DNA of 64,000 nt from Streptomyces showdoensis (GCF_039535475.1 NZ_BAAAXG010000026.1:3529501-3593500), one strand, 5' to 3'; shown: positions 16,811 through 24,731, numbered from the stretch's first letter. The notes: generated by a model not told the origin, from the letters alone. Numbers and translations are program-made.

Positions 16811-17800
16811 ATGCACGTCGGTGTGCTGACCGGCGGCGGCGACTGCCCCGGGCTCAACGCGGTGATCCGAGCGGTCGTCCGCAAGGGCGTCCAGGAGCAC
16901 GGCTGGAGCTTCACCGGTTTCCGCGACGGCTGGCGCGGGGTCGTCGAGGGAGACACGGTCCCGCTGGACGTCCGGGCCGTCCGCGGCATCCTGCCGCGCG
17001 GCGGCACCGTGCTCGGCTCCTCCCGGACCGACCCCTTCGTCCTCCCGGACGGGGTGCGGCGGATCGGGGAGCAGCTGGCCAAGCTCCGGACCGACGCGCT
17101 GATCGCCATCGGCGGGCGCGGCACCCTGGGCATCGCCGCCCGGCTGCACGCCGAGCACGGGGTGCCGTGCGTCGGTGTGCCCAAGACCATCGACAACGAC
17201 CTGTCGGCCACCGACTGGACCTTCGGCTTCGACACCGCCGTCGGCATCGCCACCGAGGCCATCGACCGGCTCCACACCACCGCCGACTCCCACCGGCGGG
17301 TCCTCGTGGTGGAGGTGATGGGCCGGCACACCGGCTGGATCGCTCTGCACGCCGGTCTGGCCGGCGGGGCCAACGTCATCCTCGTCCCCGAGCAGCGCTT
17401 CGACCTCGACCAGGTCTGCGCCTGGGTCGCCTCCCGCTTCGAGGCGACGTACGCCCCGATCCTCGTCGTCGCCGAGGGTGCGCGGCCGCGTGACGGCGCC
17501 CCGGTGCAGGGTTCGGTGGGGGTGTGGCTGGCGGACGCGATCGAGCGGCGCACCGGCAAGGAGGCCCGCACCACCGTCCTCGGGCACGTCCAGCGCGGCG
17601 GCAGCCCGAGCGCCTTCGACCGCTGGCTGGCCACCCGGTTCGGGCTGCACGCCGTGGACGCCGTACGGGACGGGGCGCACGGCACGATGGTCGCGCTGCG
17701 CGGCACCCGGGTGGTCCGGGTGCCGCTGTCCGCCGCCACCGACCGGCTCAAGGCCGTCGACCCGGCGCTGTACGCGGAGGCGGGGGTGTTCTTCGGCTGA
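16811..17800 (+). CDS. pfkA: 6-phosphofructokinase with unusual GGRGT site
   Basis: The 329-residue group A phosphofructokinase converts fructose-6-phosphate to fructose-1,6-bisphosphate. The phosphoryl-donor loop is GGGDCPGLN (from residue 8), the catalytic segment PKTIDND lies at residues 124-130 and the substrate segment is MGRHTGW. Gly104 in GGRGT points to ATP rather than pyrophosphate as donor, but residue 103 is Arg where the family has Asp or Glu that helps hold Mg. The ATG at 16811 has AAGGAG 5 bases upstream; a GTG at 16805 lies inside that site. TAGCGT at 16769-16774 is a likely -10. Confidence 0.88.
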   Translation: MHVGVLTGGGDCPGLNAVIRAVVRKGVQEHGWSFTGFRDGWRGVVEGDTVPLDVRAVRGILPRGGTVLGSSRTDPFVLPDGVRRIGEQLAKLRTDALIAIGGRGTLGIAARLHAEHGVPCVGVPKTIDNDLSATDWTFGFDTAVGIATEAIDRLHTTADSHRRVLVVEVMGRHTGWIALHAGLAGGANVILVPEQRFDLDQVCAWVASRFEATYAPILVVAEGARPRDGAPVQGSVGVWLADAIERRTGKEARTTVLGHVQRGGSPSAFDRWLATRFGLHAVDAVRDGAHGTMVALRGTRVVRVPLSAATDRLKAVDPALYAEAGVFFG

Positions 17801-17889
17801 AGGCGCGCCGCCGGGGGCGCGCCGCAGGTGGAGCCCCGTATATTCGCTCCCGTAATCAGACAAATGCGGCGCAATTCCCGGAGGGGCCC

Positions 17890-18888
17890 GTGGAGATCCT
17901 GGCATTCGGTGTGCAGGCGGACGAGAAGCCGCTGATCGAGAAGGCCTTCGCGGGGCACCACGAGGTGCGCTGCGTGGACGTCTTCCTCACCGAGGACACC
18001 GCCCCCATCGCCGCCGGCTACGAGATCGTCTCGACCAGCGTCAACGCCAAGCTCGACCACCGGGTGCTGCAGACCCTCGCGGCCGGCGGGACCCAGATGA
18101 TCGCCCAGCGCTCCACGGGCTTCAACAACATCGACCTCGACGTGGCCGAGCGGCTCGGCCTCACGGTCGCCCGCGTCTCGTACTACTCGCCCTACTCCGT
18201 CGCCGAGTTCGCCTGGACCCTGGCGATGGCCGTCAACCGGCGGATCGTCCGCGCCTCCAACCGGACCCGGGACTTCGACTTCCGGCTCGACGGGCTCATG
18301 GGCCGCGACATGCGCGGGCGCACCGTCGGCGTCCTCGGCACCGGCAAGATCGGCGAGGCCTTCACCCGGATCGCCCACGGCTTCGGCATGAACCTGCTCG
18401 GCTGGGACGTCGCCGAGAACCCCGCCTGCGTCGAACTCGGCATGACCTACGTGGAGAAGGAACGGCTGCTCGCCGAGTCCGACCTCATCAGCCTCCACGT
18501 GCCGCTGCTCCCGGCCACCCACCACATCATCGACGCCGCCGCCCTGCGCGCGATGAAGGAGGACGCCATCCTGGTGAACTCCAGCCGCGGAGGCCTCGTC
18601 GACACCGACGCCCTGGTCCGCGAACTGCGCGCGGGCCGCTTCACCGGGGTCGGCCTCGACGTGTACGAGGCGGAGGCCGGGCTCTTCTTCCTCGACAAGT
18701 CCCTGGAGGTCGTCGAGGACGACACCCTGGCCCGCCTGGTGACCTTCCCCAACGTGGTGGTCACCTCCCACCAGGCGTACTACACGGTCGACGCGGTCGG
18801 CCAGATCATCGACACCACGGTCCAGAACGTCCTCAACTACGTCGCCAAGCGGCGCGACGAGAACGTCCTGGTACCGAAGCTGCCGTAG
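17890..18888 (+). CDS. LdhA-type D-2-hydroxyacid (D-lactate) dehydrogenase
   Basis: The 332-residue NAD-dependent enzyme is closest by eye to E. coli LdhA: QRSTGFNNIDLD, the Rossmann motif GVLGTGKIG, the catalytic Arg in NSSRGGLVDTDAL, Glu in GLDVYEAEAGLFFLDKS and the acid-base His in TSHQAYYT. The FF-DKS and HQA segments are characteristic of fermentative D-lactate dehydrogenases rather than of glycerate or formate dehydrogenases. The GTG at 17890 follows GGAGGGG. The upstream gap has a TATATT that may be its -10. It sits after pfkA, so both may serve central carbon flow. Confidence 0.88.
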   Translation: MEILAFGVQADEKPLIEKAFAGHHEVRCVDVFLTEDTAPIAAGYEIVSTSVNAKLDHRVLQTLAAGGTQMIAQRSTGFNNIDLDVAERLGLTVARVSYYSPYSVAEFAWTLAMAVNRRIVRASNRTRDFDFRLDGLMGRDMRGRTVGVLGTGKIGEAFTRIAHGFGMNLLGWDVAENPACVELGMTYVEKERLLAESDLISLHVPLLPATHHIIDAAALRAMKEDAILVNSSRGGLVDTDALVRELRAGRFTGVGLDVYEAEAGLFFLDKSLEVVEDDTLARLVTFPNVVVTSHQAYYTVDAVGQIIDTTVQNVLNYVAKRRDENVLVPKLP

Positions 18889-18916
18889 GAGCCCGGCCCG
18901 ATCCGGAGGACAGGGC

Positions 18917-20797
18917 CTAGACGAGCACGCCCGCGAGGAGCGAGGCGGTCACCGCGGCCCCCTCCAGGGTCAGCACCGACTCCGGGTGGAACTGCACCCC
19001 GGCGAAGCCCGGCCCGCGCAGCGCGTGCACCTCGTCCGTCCCGGCGTCCCGGCTCACCTCGATCCGGTGCAGCGCCAGCTCGGTCGCCGCCCGCTCGTCG
19101 CACCGCGCCGTGAAGCTGTTGTAGAAGCCGACCGTCCGCTCCTGTCCGAACAGGTCGATCCGCACCTGCGCGCCCTGGAACGGGACCCGCTTGCGGACGA
19201 TCTCCAGCCCCAGTTCGGCCGCGATCAGCTCGTGGCCCAGGCAGACCCCGAGCAGGCCGTGCCGGTGGCCGCGGAGCAGCTCCGCGGTGAGCCCGCGCAG
19301 GAAGCGCATCTTCGGGTCGGCCGCGTCCGACGGGTCGCCGGGACCGGGGCCCAGCACCACCGGGCCCTCGTGCGCCCGTGCCAGCTCGCGCAGGCCCGGC
19401 TCGTCGTAGCGGAGCACCGACACCTCCAGGCCCGAGGAGCGCAGCAGGTGCGCCAGCATCGCCGTGAAGGTGTCCTCGGCGTCGACGACCAGCGCGTGCC
19501 CGGACAGCTCCGCCGACCGGGCCTGCATCTTCAGCCAGAACGGAGCCAGGTCCGCCCGGCGGGCGTCGAGCGCCGCCCGCACCCGGGGGTCCTCGGCCAG
19601 CCGCGGCGCCGCCGCGCCCCCGTCGGCCGGGCGGCCCTCGCGCACCCCCAGGGCGGTCAGCACGCCCGCCGCCTTGGCGTGGGTCTCGGCGACCTCGCCG
19701 GCCGGATCGGAGTGCCGCACCAGCGTGGCGCCGACCGGGACCCGCAGCCGTCCCTCGGGCGAGATGTCGGCGGTCCGGATCAGGATCGGCGAGTCGAGGG
19801 TCTGCGCCCCGGTCCCGTCGGTGCCGAGCAGGGCCAGGGCGCCCGCGTAGTAGCCCCGGCCGCCGACCTCGTGCCGCTCGATCACCCGGCAGGCGTTCTG
19901 CACCGGGGAGCCGGTGACGGTCGCCGCGAACATCGTCTCGCGCAGCACCTCGCGCACGTCCAGCGAGGACCGGCCGCGCAGCTCGTACTCCGTATGGGCG
20001 AGATGCGCCATCTCCTTGAGCCGGGGTCCGATCACCACCCCGCCCCGGTCGCCGACGGTGCACATCATCTTCAGCTCCTCGTCGACCACCATCGAGAGCT
20101 CCTCCGTCTCCTTCCGGTCGGACAGGAAGGAGAGCAGCTGCTCGGCGGTGGGCGCGGCCCCCGCCGGGTAGCGGAAGGTGCCGCTGATCGGGTTCATCAC
20201 GACCGTCCCGCCGGACATCCGCACGTGCACCTCGGGGCTGGCGCCGACCAGCGTGCGGTCCCCGGTGTGCACCACGAAGGTCCAGTACGCGCCCCGCTCG
20301 CCCGCGAGCAGCCGCCGGAACAGGGCGAGCGCGTCGGCCCGCCCGAAGCCCGGGATCTCGCCGGTGTAGGTGCGCCGGATGACGAAGTTCGCGCCCTCGC
20401 CGCCGCCGATCTCCTCGTCGATCACCCGCCGCACGATCCGCCCGTACTCCTCGTCGGAGACGTCGAACCCGCCGCCCTCGACGCGTACGTCATGGGCCGG
20501 GAGCCGGTCGAGGAGCTCGGCGAGCGGCAGCTCGTACGCCTCCTCGGCGACCAGGACGGAGAGCGGGGTGCCGTCGTCGCGCACCTCGAAGCCGCGCTCG
20601 CGGATCTGCCGGAACGGCACCAGGGCCAGCGTCGGGAGCGTGCCCACCGGCAGCTCGGCGAGCCGCCCGGCCTCGTGCACCGGGCCGATCAGGAGCTCGA
20701 CCGTGTCGTGGTCCCGGCCCGGGGTGCGCCGGCGCAGCAGGGCGAAGGGAGGGCAGGAGTCGTCGAGCAGGCGGGGGAGGAGCAGGGAGAGGTCCAT
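18917..20797 (-). CDS. trpE: Fused anthranilate synthase (TrpE-TrpG type)
   Basis: The 626-residue protein turns chorismate and glutamine into anthranilate. The N-terminal chorismate-binding domain (to about residue 430) has FVVHTGDRTLVGASPEVH, NPISGTFRYP, DEELKMM and GSPVQNACRVIE. The C-terminal type-1 glutamine amidotransferase domain (about 440-626) has the nucleophile Cys in GVCLGHELIA and His-Glu in FHPES. This fused layout is normal for streptomycete tryptophan TrpE and for PhzE. The ATG at 20797 has AAGGAA upstream. A Trp-codon leader and hairpin precede it, so expression should be attenuated by charged tRNA-Trp. Confidence 0.95.
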   Translation of the reverse strand: MDLSLLLPRLLDDSCPPFALLRRRTPGRDHDTVELLIGPVHEAGRLAELPVGTLPTLALVPFRQIRERGFEVRDDGTPLSVLVAEEAYELPLAELLDRLPAHDVRVEGGGFDVSDEEYGRIVRRVIDEEIGGGEGANFVIRRTYTGEIPGFGRADALALFRRLLAGERGAYWTFVVHTGDRTLVGASPEVHVRMSGGTVVMNPISGTFRYPAGAAPTAEQLLSFLSDRKETEELSMVVDEELKMMCTVGDRGGVVIGPRLKEMAHLAHTEYELRGRSSLDVREVLRETMFAATVTGSPVQNACRVIERHEVGGRGYYAGALALLGTDGTGAQTLDSPILIRTADISPEGRLRVPVGATLVRHSDPAGEVAETHAKAAGVLTALGVREGRPADGGAAAPRLAEDPRVRAALDARRADLAPFWLKMQARSAELSGHALVVDAEDTFTAMLAHLLRSSGLEVSVLRYDEPGLRELARAHEGPVVLGPGPGDPSDAADPKMRFLRGLTAELLRGHRHGLLGVCLGHELIAAELGLEIVRKRVPFQGAQVRIDLFGQERTVGFYNSFTARCDERAATELALHRIEVSRDAGTDEVHALRGPGFAGVQFHPESVLTLEGAAVTASLLAGVLV

Positions 20798-20859
20798 GGC
20801 GGGGTGTCGTTCCTTCCGGTGGGGTTCGGATCGGAGGGAACGGCCTCGCGGGTACGAGA

Positions 20860-20883
20860 AAGGCCGCCCCTCGGGGCGGCCTT
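20860..20883 (-). terminator. trp attenuator terminator hairpin
   Basis: Read on the minus strand, AAGGCCGCCCC pairs perfectly with GGGGCGGCCTT around a two-base loop, followed by TTTCTCG. It lies 24 bp after the leader-peptide stop and about 60 bp before trpE, the expected place for an attenuator. Confidence 0.85.
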
Positions 20884-20907
20884 CGCGTGGTCTTCGTGTA
20901 CGCGCAG

Positions 20908-20964
20908 TCAGTGGGCCGCCGGATGAGCGGTCCACCACCAGTTCTGGGTCGTCTGCGTGAACAT
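20908..20964 (-). CDS. trpL: trp leader peptide with three consecutive Trp codons
   Basis: The 18-residue peptide MFTQTTQNWWWTAHPAAH contains TGG TGG TGG. Ribosome stalling at these codons when tryptophan is short would block the terminator hairpin that follows and let transcription reach trpE. Comparable leader peptides are known ahead of trpE in Streptomyces venezuelae. The ATG has a TACGAT -10 element 7 bases upstream and no Shine-Dalgarno, so the leader itself seems to be made from a leaderless mRNA. Confidence 0.92.
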   Translation of the reverse strand: MFTQTTQNWWWTAHPAAH

Positions 20965-20971
20965 GGCGCCG

Positions 20972-20977
20972 ATCGTA
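20972..20977 (-). promoter_or_regulatory. -10 element, leaderless start of trpL
   Basis: TACGAT on the minus strand ends 7 bases before the leader-peptide ATG. It is divergent from the DAHP synthase promoter about 70 bp away. Confidence 0.6.
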
Positions 20978-21043
20978 GCGCATGAGCCCCATCACACCCG
21001 TCTCATCCATCGGTCACTGGCGTGGACGCGGCCCGCGGCACCG

Positions 21044-21049
21044 TACTGT
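21044..21049 (+). promoter_or_regulatory. -10 element, leaderless start of the DAHP synthase gene
   Basis: TACTGT ends 6 bases before the GTG at 21056. Confidence 0.55.
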
Positions 21050-21055
21050 GGGGGA

Positions 21056-22408
21056 GTGACCGTGAACGCTGATACCCACGCCGTCGCCAAGGCGACCTGG
21101 CGAGACCTGCCCGCGGCGCAGCAGCCCGAGTACCCCGATGCCGAGGCTCTGCGCGACGTCGTCGCGGAGCTCCAGAGCTATCCCCCGCTCGTCTTCGCGG
21201 GCGAGTGCGACCAGCTGCGTGCCCGGATGGGAGCCGTCGCCCGTGGCGAGGCGTTCCTCCTCCAGGGCGGTGACTGCGCCGAGGCCTTCGACGCCGTGTC
21301 CGCCGACCACATCCGGGCCAAGCTGAAGACGCTGCTCCAGATGAGCGCCGTCCTGACCTACGCGGCCTCGGTGCCCGTGGTCAAGGTCGGGCGCATCGCC
21401 GGGCAGTACTCCAAGCCCCGCTCCAAGGGCACCGAGACCCGCGACGGCGTCACCCTGCCGACCTACCGCGGCGACTCCGTCAACGGCTTCGACTTCACCG
21501 AGGCCGCCCGGGTCCCGGACCCCGAGCGCCTGAAGCGGATGTACCACGCGTCCTCCTCGACGCTGAACCTGGTCCGCGCCTTCACCACCGGTGGCTACGC
21601 CGACCTGCGCCAGGTGCACGCCTGGAACCAGGACTTCGTGAAGTCGTCCCCGTCGGGCCAGCGCTACGAGGCGCTCGCCCGCGAGATCGACAACGCCCTG
21701 AACTTCATGAAGGCCTGTGGCACCGACCCGGCCGAGTTCAAGGCGGTGGAGTTCTACTCCTCGCACGAGGCGCTGCTGCTCGACTACGAGGGCGCGCTGA
21801 CCCGTACGGACTCGCGGACCGGCAAGCTCTACGACACCTCCGGCCACATGGTCTGGATCGGCGAGCGCACCCGTCAGCTGGACCACGCGCACGTCGAGTT
21901 CGCCGCGCAGATCGCGAACCCGATCGGCATCAAGCTGGGTCCGACGACCACCGCGGAGGAGGCGCTCACCTACATCGACCGCCTCGACCCCGACCGCGAG
22001 CCGGGCCGGCTGACGTTCATCGTCCGCATGGGCGCCGACAAGGTCCGCGACAAGCTCCCCGAGCTGGTCGAGAAGGTCACCGCCTCGGGCGCGACCGTGG
22101 CCTGGGTGACCGACCCGATGCACGGCAACACCTTCGAGGCGGCCTCGGGTCACAAGACCCGTCGCTTCGACGACGTGCTCGACGAGGTCAAGGGCTTCTT
22201 CGAGGTCCACAAGGAGCTGGGCACCCACCCCGGCGGCATCCACGTGGAGCTCACCGGTGACGACGTCACCGAGTGCGTGGGCGGCGGCGACGAGATCTTC
22301 GTCGACGACCTGCACCAGCGCTACGAGACGGCCTGCGACCCGCGCCTGAACCGCAGCCAGTCGCTCGACCTGGCCTTCCTGGTCGCGGAGATGTACCGCG
22401 ATCAGTAA
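21056..22408 (+). CDS. aroH: Class II 3-deoxy-D-arabino-heptulosonate-7-phosphate synthase
   Basis: The 450-residue plant-type (class II) DAHP synthase joins phosphoenolpyruvate and erythrose-4-phosphate at the head of the shikimate pathway. Landmarks are LLQGGDCAEAFD with the metal-binding Cys, VKVGRIAGQYSKPRS, FYSSHEALLLDYE, GERTRQLD, KLGPTTTAEE, DPMHGNTF and the C-terminal VELTGDDVTEC. The GTG at 21056 gives the family opening MTVNAD and coincides with the predicted transcription start; the GTG at 21062 with GGGGGAG before it is an alternative. It is divergent from the attenuated anthranilate synthase, pairing the first common step with the Trp branch point. A strong terminator follows. 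Confidence 0.95.
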   Translation: MTVNADTHAVAKATWRDLPAAQQPEYPDAEALRDVVAELQSYPPLVFAGECDQLRARMGAVARGEAFLLQGGDCAEAFDAVSADHIRAKLKTLLQMSAVLTYAASVPVVKVGRIAGQYSKPRSKGTETRDGVTLPTYRGDSVNGFDFTEAARVPDPERLKRMYHASSSTLNLVRAFTTGGYADLRQVHAWNQDFVKSSPSGQRYEALAREIDNALNFMKACGTDPAEFKAVEFYSSHEALLLDYEGALTRTDSRTGKLYDTSGHMVWIGERTRQLDHAHVEFAAQIANPIGIKLGPTTTAEEALTYIDRLDPDREPGRLTFIVRMGADKVRDKLPELVEKVTASGATVAWVTDPMHGNTFEAASGHKTRRFDDVLDEVKGFFEVHKELGTHPGGIHVELTGDDVTECVGGGDEIFVDDLHQRYETACDPRLNRSQSLDLAFLVAEMYRDQ

Positions 22409-22423
22409 GGAGCTTCATACGAG

Positions 22424-22458
22424 GATGGGGCGCGGATCCATGTGATCCGCGCCCCATC
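22424..22458 (+). terminator. Terminator after the DAHP synthase gene
   Basis: A perfect 15-bp stem (GATGGGGCGCGGATC and its complement) surrounds a CATGT loop, starting 16 bp after the stop. The outer ATACGA/TCGTAT arms (22417-22422 and 22460-22465) extend it across a mismatch. Confidence 0.85.
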
Positions 22459-22495
22459 GTCGTATCAGGGGCTTTTGCGCCCCAGGGTCGCCGGG

Positions 22496-22514
22496 TAAGG
22501 TTAGGTTAGCCTTA
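22496..22514. promoter_or_regulatory. Iron box (DmdR/IdeR-type operator) ahead of bfd
   Basis: TAAGGTTAGGTTAGCCTTA closely matches the 19-bp actinobacterial iron-box pattern (TTAGGTTAGGCTAACCTAA and variants) and ends 25 bp before the bfd start. It should place bfd under iron-dependent DmdR-type control; the regulator is not in this window. Confidence 0.75.
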
Positions 22515-22539
22515 TCGATCCCGGCGGGAGGTGAACCGC

Positions 22540-22767
22540 GTGTACGTCTGCTCATGCTTCGGTGTCACGGAGAAGCAGGTCAAGGAGCACGCGGACGCCG
22601 GCGCCTGCACGCCCCGCCAGATCGCCTCGGCCTGCAAGGCCGGCACGGACTGCGGTTCCTGCGTGAAGCGGATCCAGGCCCTCCTCGGGCGCGGCAACTG
22701 CCCGCGACGCGAGCTCCTTGATCAGGGCATGCCGGCCCTGGCGGCGGAGCTGTCCGAGGCCGCTTAG
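22540..22767 (+). CDS. bfd: Bacterioferritin-associated ferredoxin
   Basis: The 75-residue [2Fe-2S] protein begins YVCSCFGVTE and has the second pair in TDCGSCVKRIQ, the four-cysteine layout (C-x-C and C-x2-C) of Bfd, which reduces bacterioferritin to release iron. The C-terminal 20 residues extend a little past the E. coli protein. GTG 22540 has GGGAGG 8 bases upstream; GTG 22531, three codons earlier, overlaps that site. It lies behind an iron box and is tail-to-tail with bfr, sharing the bases TTAG for both stop codons. Confidence 0.92.
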   Translation: MYVCSCFGVTEKQVKEHADAGACTPRQIASACKAGTDCGSCVKRIQALLGRGNCPRRELLDQGMPALAAELSEAA

Positions 22768-23240
22768 CTCGGCTGCTCGATGAGCGTCGAGCAGTAGAGC
22801 GCCTCGCCCAGCTGCTCCAGGAGCTCCAGCTGGGTGTCCAGGTAGTCGATGTGGTGCTCCTCGTCGGCCAGGATCTCCTCGAAGAGGTTGGCCGAGGTGA
22901 TGTCGCCCTTGGCCCGCATGACCTCGATCCCGCGCTTCAGCCGGTCGATCGCCTCGACCTCGACCTGGCGGTCCGCCTCGAACATCTCCTTGACCGTCTG
23001 GCCCACCCGCACGTGGAAGAGGCGCTGGTAGTTGGGCAGGCCGTCCAGCATGAGGATGCGCTCGGTCAGCTTGTCCGCGTGCTTCATCTCGTCGATGGAC
23101 TCTTCGCGGGTGTACTTGGCGAGCTTGGTCCAGCCCTTGTTGTCCTGGATGCGGTAGTGCAGCCAGTACTGGTTGATCGCGGTCAGCTCGCCGGTCAGCT
23201 GCTCGTTGAGGAACTCGAGGACCTCGGGGTCGCCCTGCAT
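22764..23240 (-). CDS. bfr: Bacterioferritin
   Basis: The 158-residue haem ferritin stores iron in a 24-mer. Ferroxidase ligands are in place: Glu in GELTAINQY, Glu and His in DEMKHAD, Glu in VEVEAID, and Glu/His in LADEEHHIDYL. The haem-ligand Met is the one in DEMKH. The length matches E. coli Bfr. The ATG at 23240 has AAGGA about 10 bases upstream. It is convergent with bfd, so the storage protein and its reductant partner sit together but are made from separate promoters. The stop is TAA, rare in this window. Confidence 0.95.
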   Translation of the reverse strand: MQGDPEVLEFLNEQLTGELTAINQYWLHYRIQDNKGWTKLAKYTREESIDEMKHADKLTERILMLDGLPNYQRLFHVRVGQTVKEMFEADRQVEVEAIDRLKRGIEVMRAKGDITSANLFEEILADEEHHIDYLDTQLELLEQLGEALYCSTLIEQPS

Positions 23241-23319
23241 CGCTTCAGGATCCTTCCACGTAAGTACCGCCGCCACTGGGCAGGATGGCCGCATCCTCGC
23301 AGCGCGAAAGGGTGGCGTC

Positions 23320-23339
23320 CAGTAAGTGCAGGCTTACTG
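23320..23339. promoter_or_regulatory. Inverted repeat between bfr and the sulfite-oxidase-like gene
   Basis: CAGTAAGTGCAGGCTTACTG is a perfect 7-bp inverted repeat with a 6-bp spacer, about 80 bp upstream of bfr and 86 bp upstream of the divergent oxidoreductase. It does not fit the iron-box pattern well, so I treat it as an operator of unknown regulator. Confidence 0.6.
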
Positions 23340-23425
23340 TGAGTTGTCCCGATCGCCGGGATGTCCGGAGATGTCGGGCGGTGACTGGTCATGACCACCC
23401 CTCGCCGTCTGTCACCATGGATGAC

Positions 23426-24058
23426 ATGGGTCAGCCGGAGGGCGGAGTACGCCGGGAAGCAGGAGTGACGGATCTTCCGCCGGGGCAGCGCCTCCAGCGC
23501 GGCTGGCCGGTCACCCACTACGGACCCGTGCCCCGCTTCAAGCCGGAGCGCTGGGAGTTCCGGGTCTTCGGGGCCACCGCCGACGGCGACAAGCACTGCT
23601 GGAACCACGAGGAGTTCTCGGCCCTGCCGTTCGGCTCGGTCGTGGCCGATCTGCACTGCGTGACCAAGTTCAGCATGCTCGGATCCGAATGGGGCGGGGT
23701 CCCCGCCCGCACGATCCTGGAGCTCGCCCCGCCCGCGCCCGGGGTCACGCACGTGATGGTCTGGGCGGAGTACGGCTACAGCGCCAACATGCGGCTGGCC
23801 GACTTCGCCTCGGAGAGCACCATCTTCGCCACCCACAAGGACGGCGAGCTGCTCACCGCCGAGCACGGCTTCCCGCTGCGGCTCGTGGTGCCCCACCTGT
23901 ACGCCTGGAAGGGCCCGAAGTGGGTGCGGGGCGTGGAGTACATGGCCGCCGACCGGCGTGGCTTCTGGGAGGAGCGCGGCTACCACAACATCGGTGACCC
24001 GTGGACGGAGCAGCGCTACTCGTACCAGGAGGAGCCGGGCGACGGCCCCGAGCTCTAG
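23426..24058 (+). CDS. Molybdopterin-dependent oxidoreductase (sulfite oxidase fold)
   Basis: The 210-residue protein is a single molybdopterin-binding domain of the sulfite oxidase/MsrP type. The Mo-ligating Cys sits in VVADLHCVTKFS; WEFRVFGATADG, HGFPLRLVVPHLYAWKGPKWV and GYHNIGDPWTEQRY are family segments. There is no Tat or Sec signal and no haem domain, so it looks cytoplasmic, which sets it apart from secreted MsrP. The substrate is unknown. ATG 23426 is preferred; ATG 23417 is in frame three codons earlier. It is divergent from bfr. Confidence 0.82.
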   Translation: MGQPEGGVRREAGVTDLPPGQRLQRGWPVTHYGPVPRFKPERWEFRVFGATADGDKHCWNHEEFSALPFGSVVADLHCVTKFSMLGSEWGGVPARTILELAPPAPGVTHVMVWAEYGYSANMRLADFASESTIFATHKDGELLTAEHGFPLRLVVPHLYAWKGPKWVRGVEYMAADRRGFWEERGYHNIGDPWTEQRYSYQEEPGDGPEL

Positions 24059-24066
24059 GTCGTGCC

Positions 24067-24663
24067 CTAGTGGTACTGGTGGACGACGGCGTGGCCCTTG
24101 CCGCGGCCGATCATCCACTTGTTGACGGGTGTCGTGATCACGAACGCGGCGGCCAGCGCGATCGCCAGGACGATCCAGAAGAGCGCGTCGGACAGGTGGG
24201 CGTCCATGGCGCCCGGCCACAGCGCGATGACCCCGTTGTCGATGAGCTCCATGACGGCGATGGACAGGGTGTCGGCGGCGAGCGCGACCTTGAAGGCGGT
24301 CTTGAAGTCGACGCCGGCGGCGAGGATGCCGCGCAGGGTGAGGGCGTAGCCGAAGAAGAAGGCCAGGATGATCGCCAGGATCATCGTCGGCAGGTTGCCC
24401 CAGCCGAGCGCGGTGCCGATGATCATGCCCAGGACCTCGCCGATGGCGCAGCCCGTGAGGCAGTGGAGCGTCGCCTTGGCGGCCATCGACCAGGAGACCT
24501 CGCCCGTGCCCGCGTGAGCCCCGTGGTGGGCGTGGTGGCTCCCGTGGTCCTGGTGGCCTTCGTGCCCCTGGTGCCCCTCGTGTCCCTCGTGTCCCTGCTG
24601 GGGGGTGTGGTGCTGGTGGTGCTCGTGGTGACCTTCGTGACCGGCGTGCGCTTCGTGCTGCAT
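24067..24663 (-). CDS. His-rich DUF4396 membrane protein, possibly copper-responsive
   Basis: The 198-residue protein starts with about 50 residues made largely of His, Gly, Glu and Gln (repeats of GHEGH), then about four membrane helices, the first holding CLTGCAIGEVLGMIIG, and ends in a basic, His-containing tail. I recognise the membrane part as the DUF4396 family, of unknown function. The His repeat suggests metal binding, and a CsoR-like operator sits 49 bp upstream of the ATG at 24663, so copper handling is the best guess. It lies in line after nfo but has its own control site. Confidence 0.78.
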   Translation of the reverse strand: MQHEAHAGHEGHHEHHQHHTPQQGHEGHEGHQGHEGHQDHGSHHAHHGAHAGTGEVSWSMAAKATLHCLTGCAIGEVLGMIIGTALGWGNLPTMILAIILAFFFGYALTLRGILAAGVDFKTAFKVALAADTLSIAVMELIDNGVIALWPGAMDAHLSDALFWIVLAIALAAAFVITTPVNKWMIGRGKGHAVVHQYH

Positions 24664-24711
24664 GGGTGCCCCCAAGGTCGGGTAGCGGTTCCTGCTTCTC
24701 TCGGGAACCGT

Positions 24712-24728
24712 ATACCCCCCTAGGGTAT
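24712..24728. promoter_or_regulatory. CsoR-like copper operator
   Basis: ATACCCCCCTAGGGTAT (ATACCC, 5 bases, GGGTAT) matches the pattern of streptomycete CsoR sites, which flank runs of C and G with ATAC/GTAT. It lies in the 68-bp gap between nfo and the His-rich DUF4396 gene. No csoR gene is in the window. Confidence 0.65.
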
Positions 24729-24731
24729 TCC

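Noticed and set aside
23320..23339. Inverted repeat as an iron box for bfr
   Set aside because: It lacks the TTAGG/CCTAA halves of the iron-box consensus, so it was called an operator of unknown type instead.
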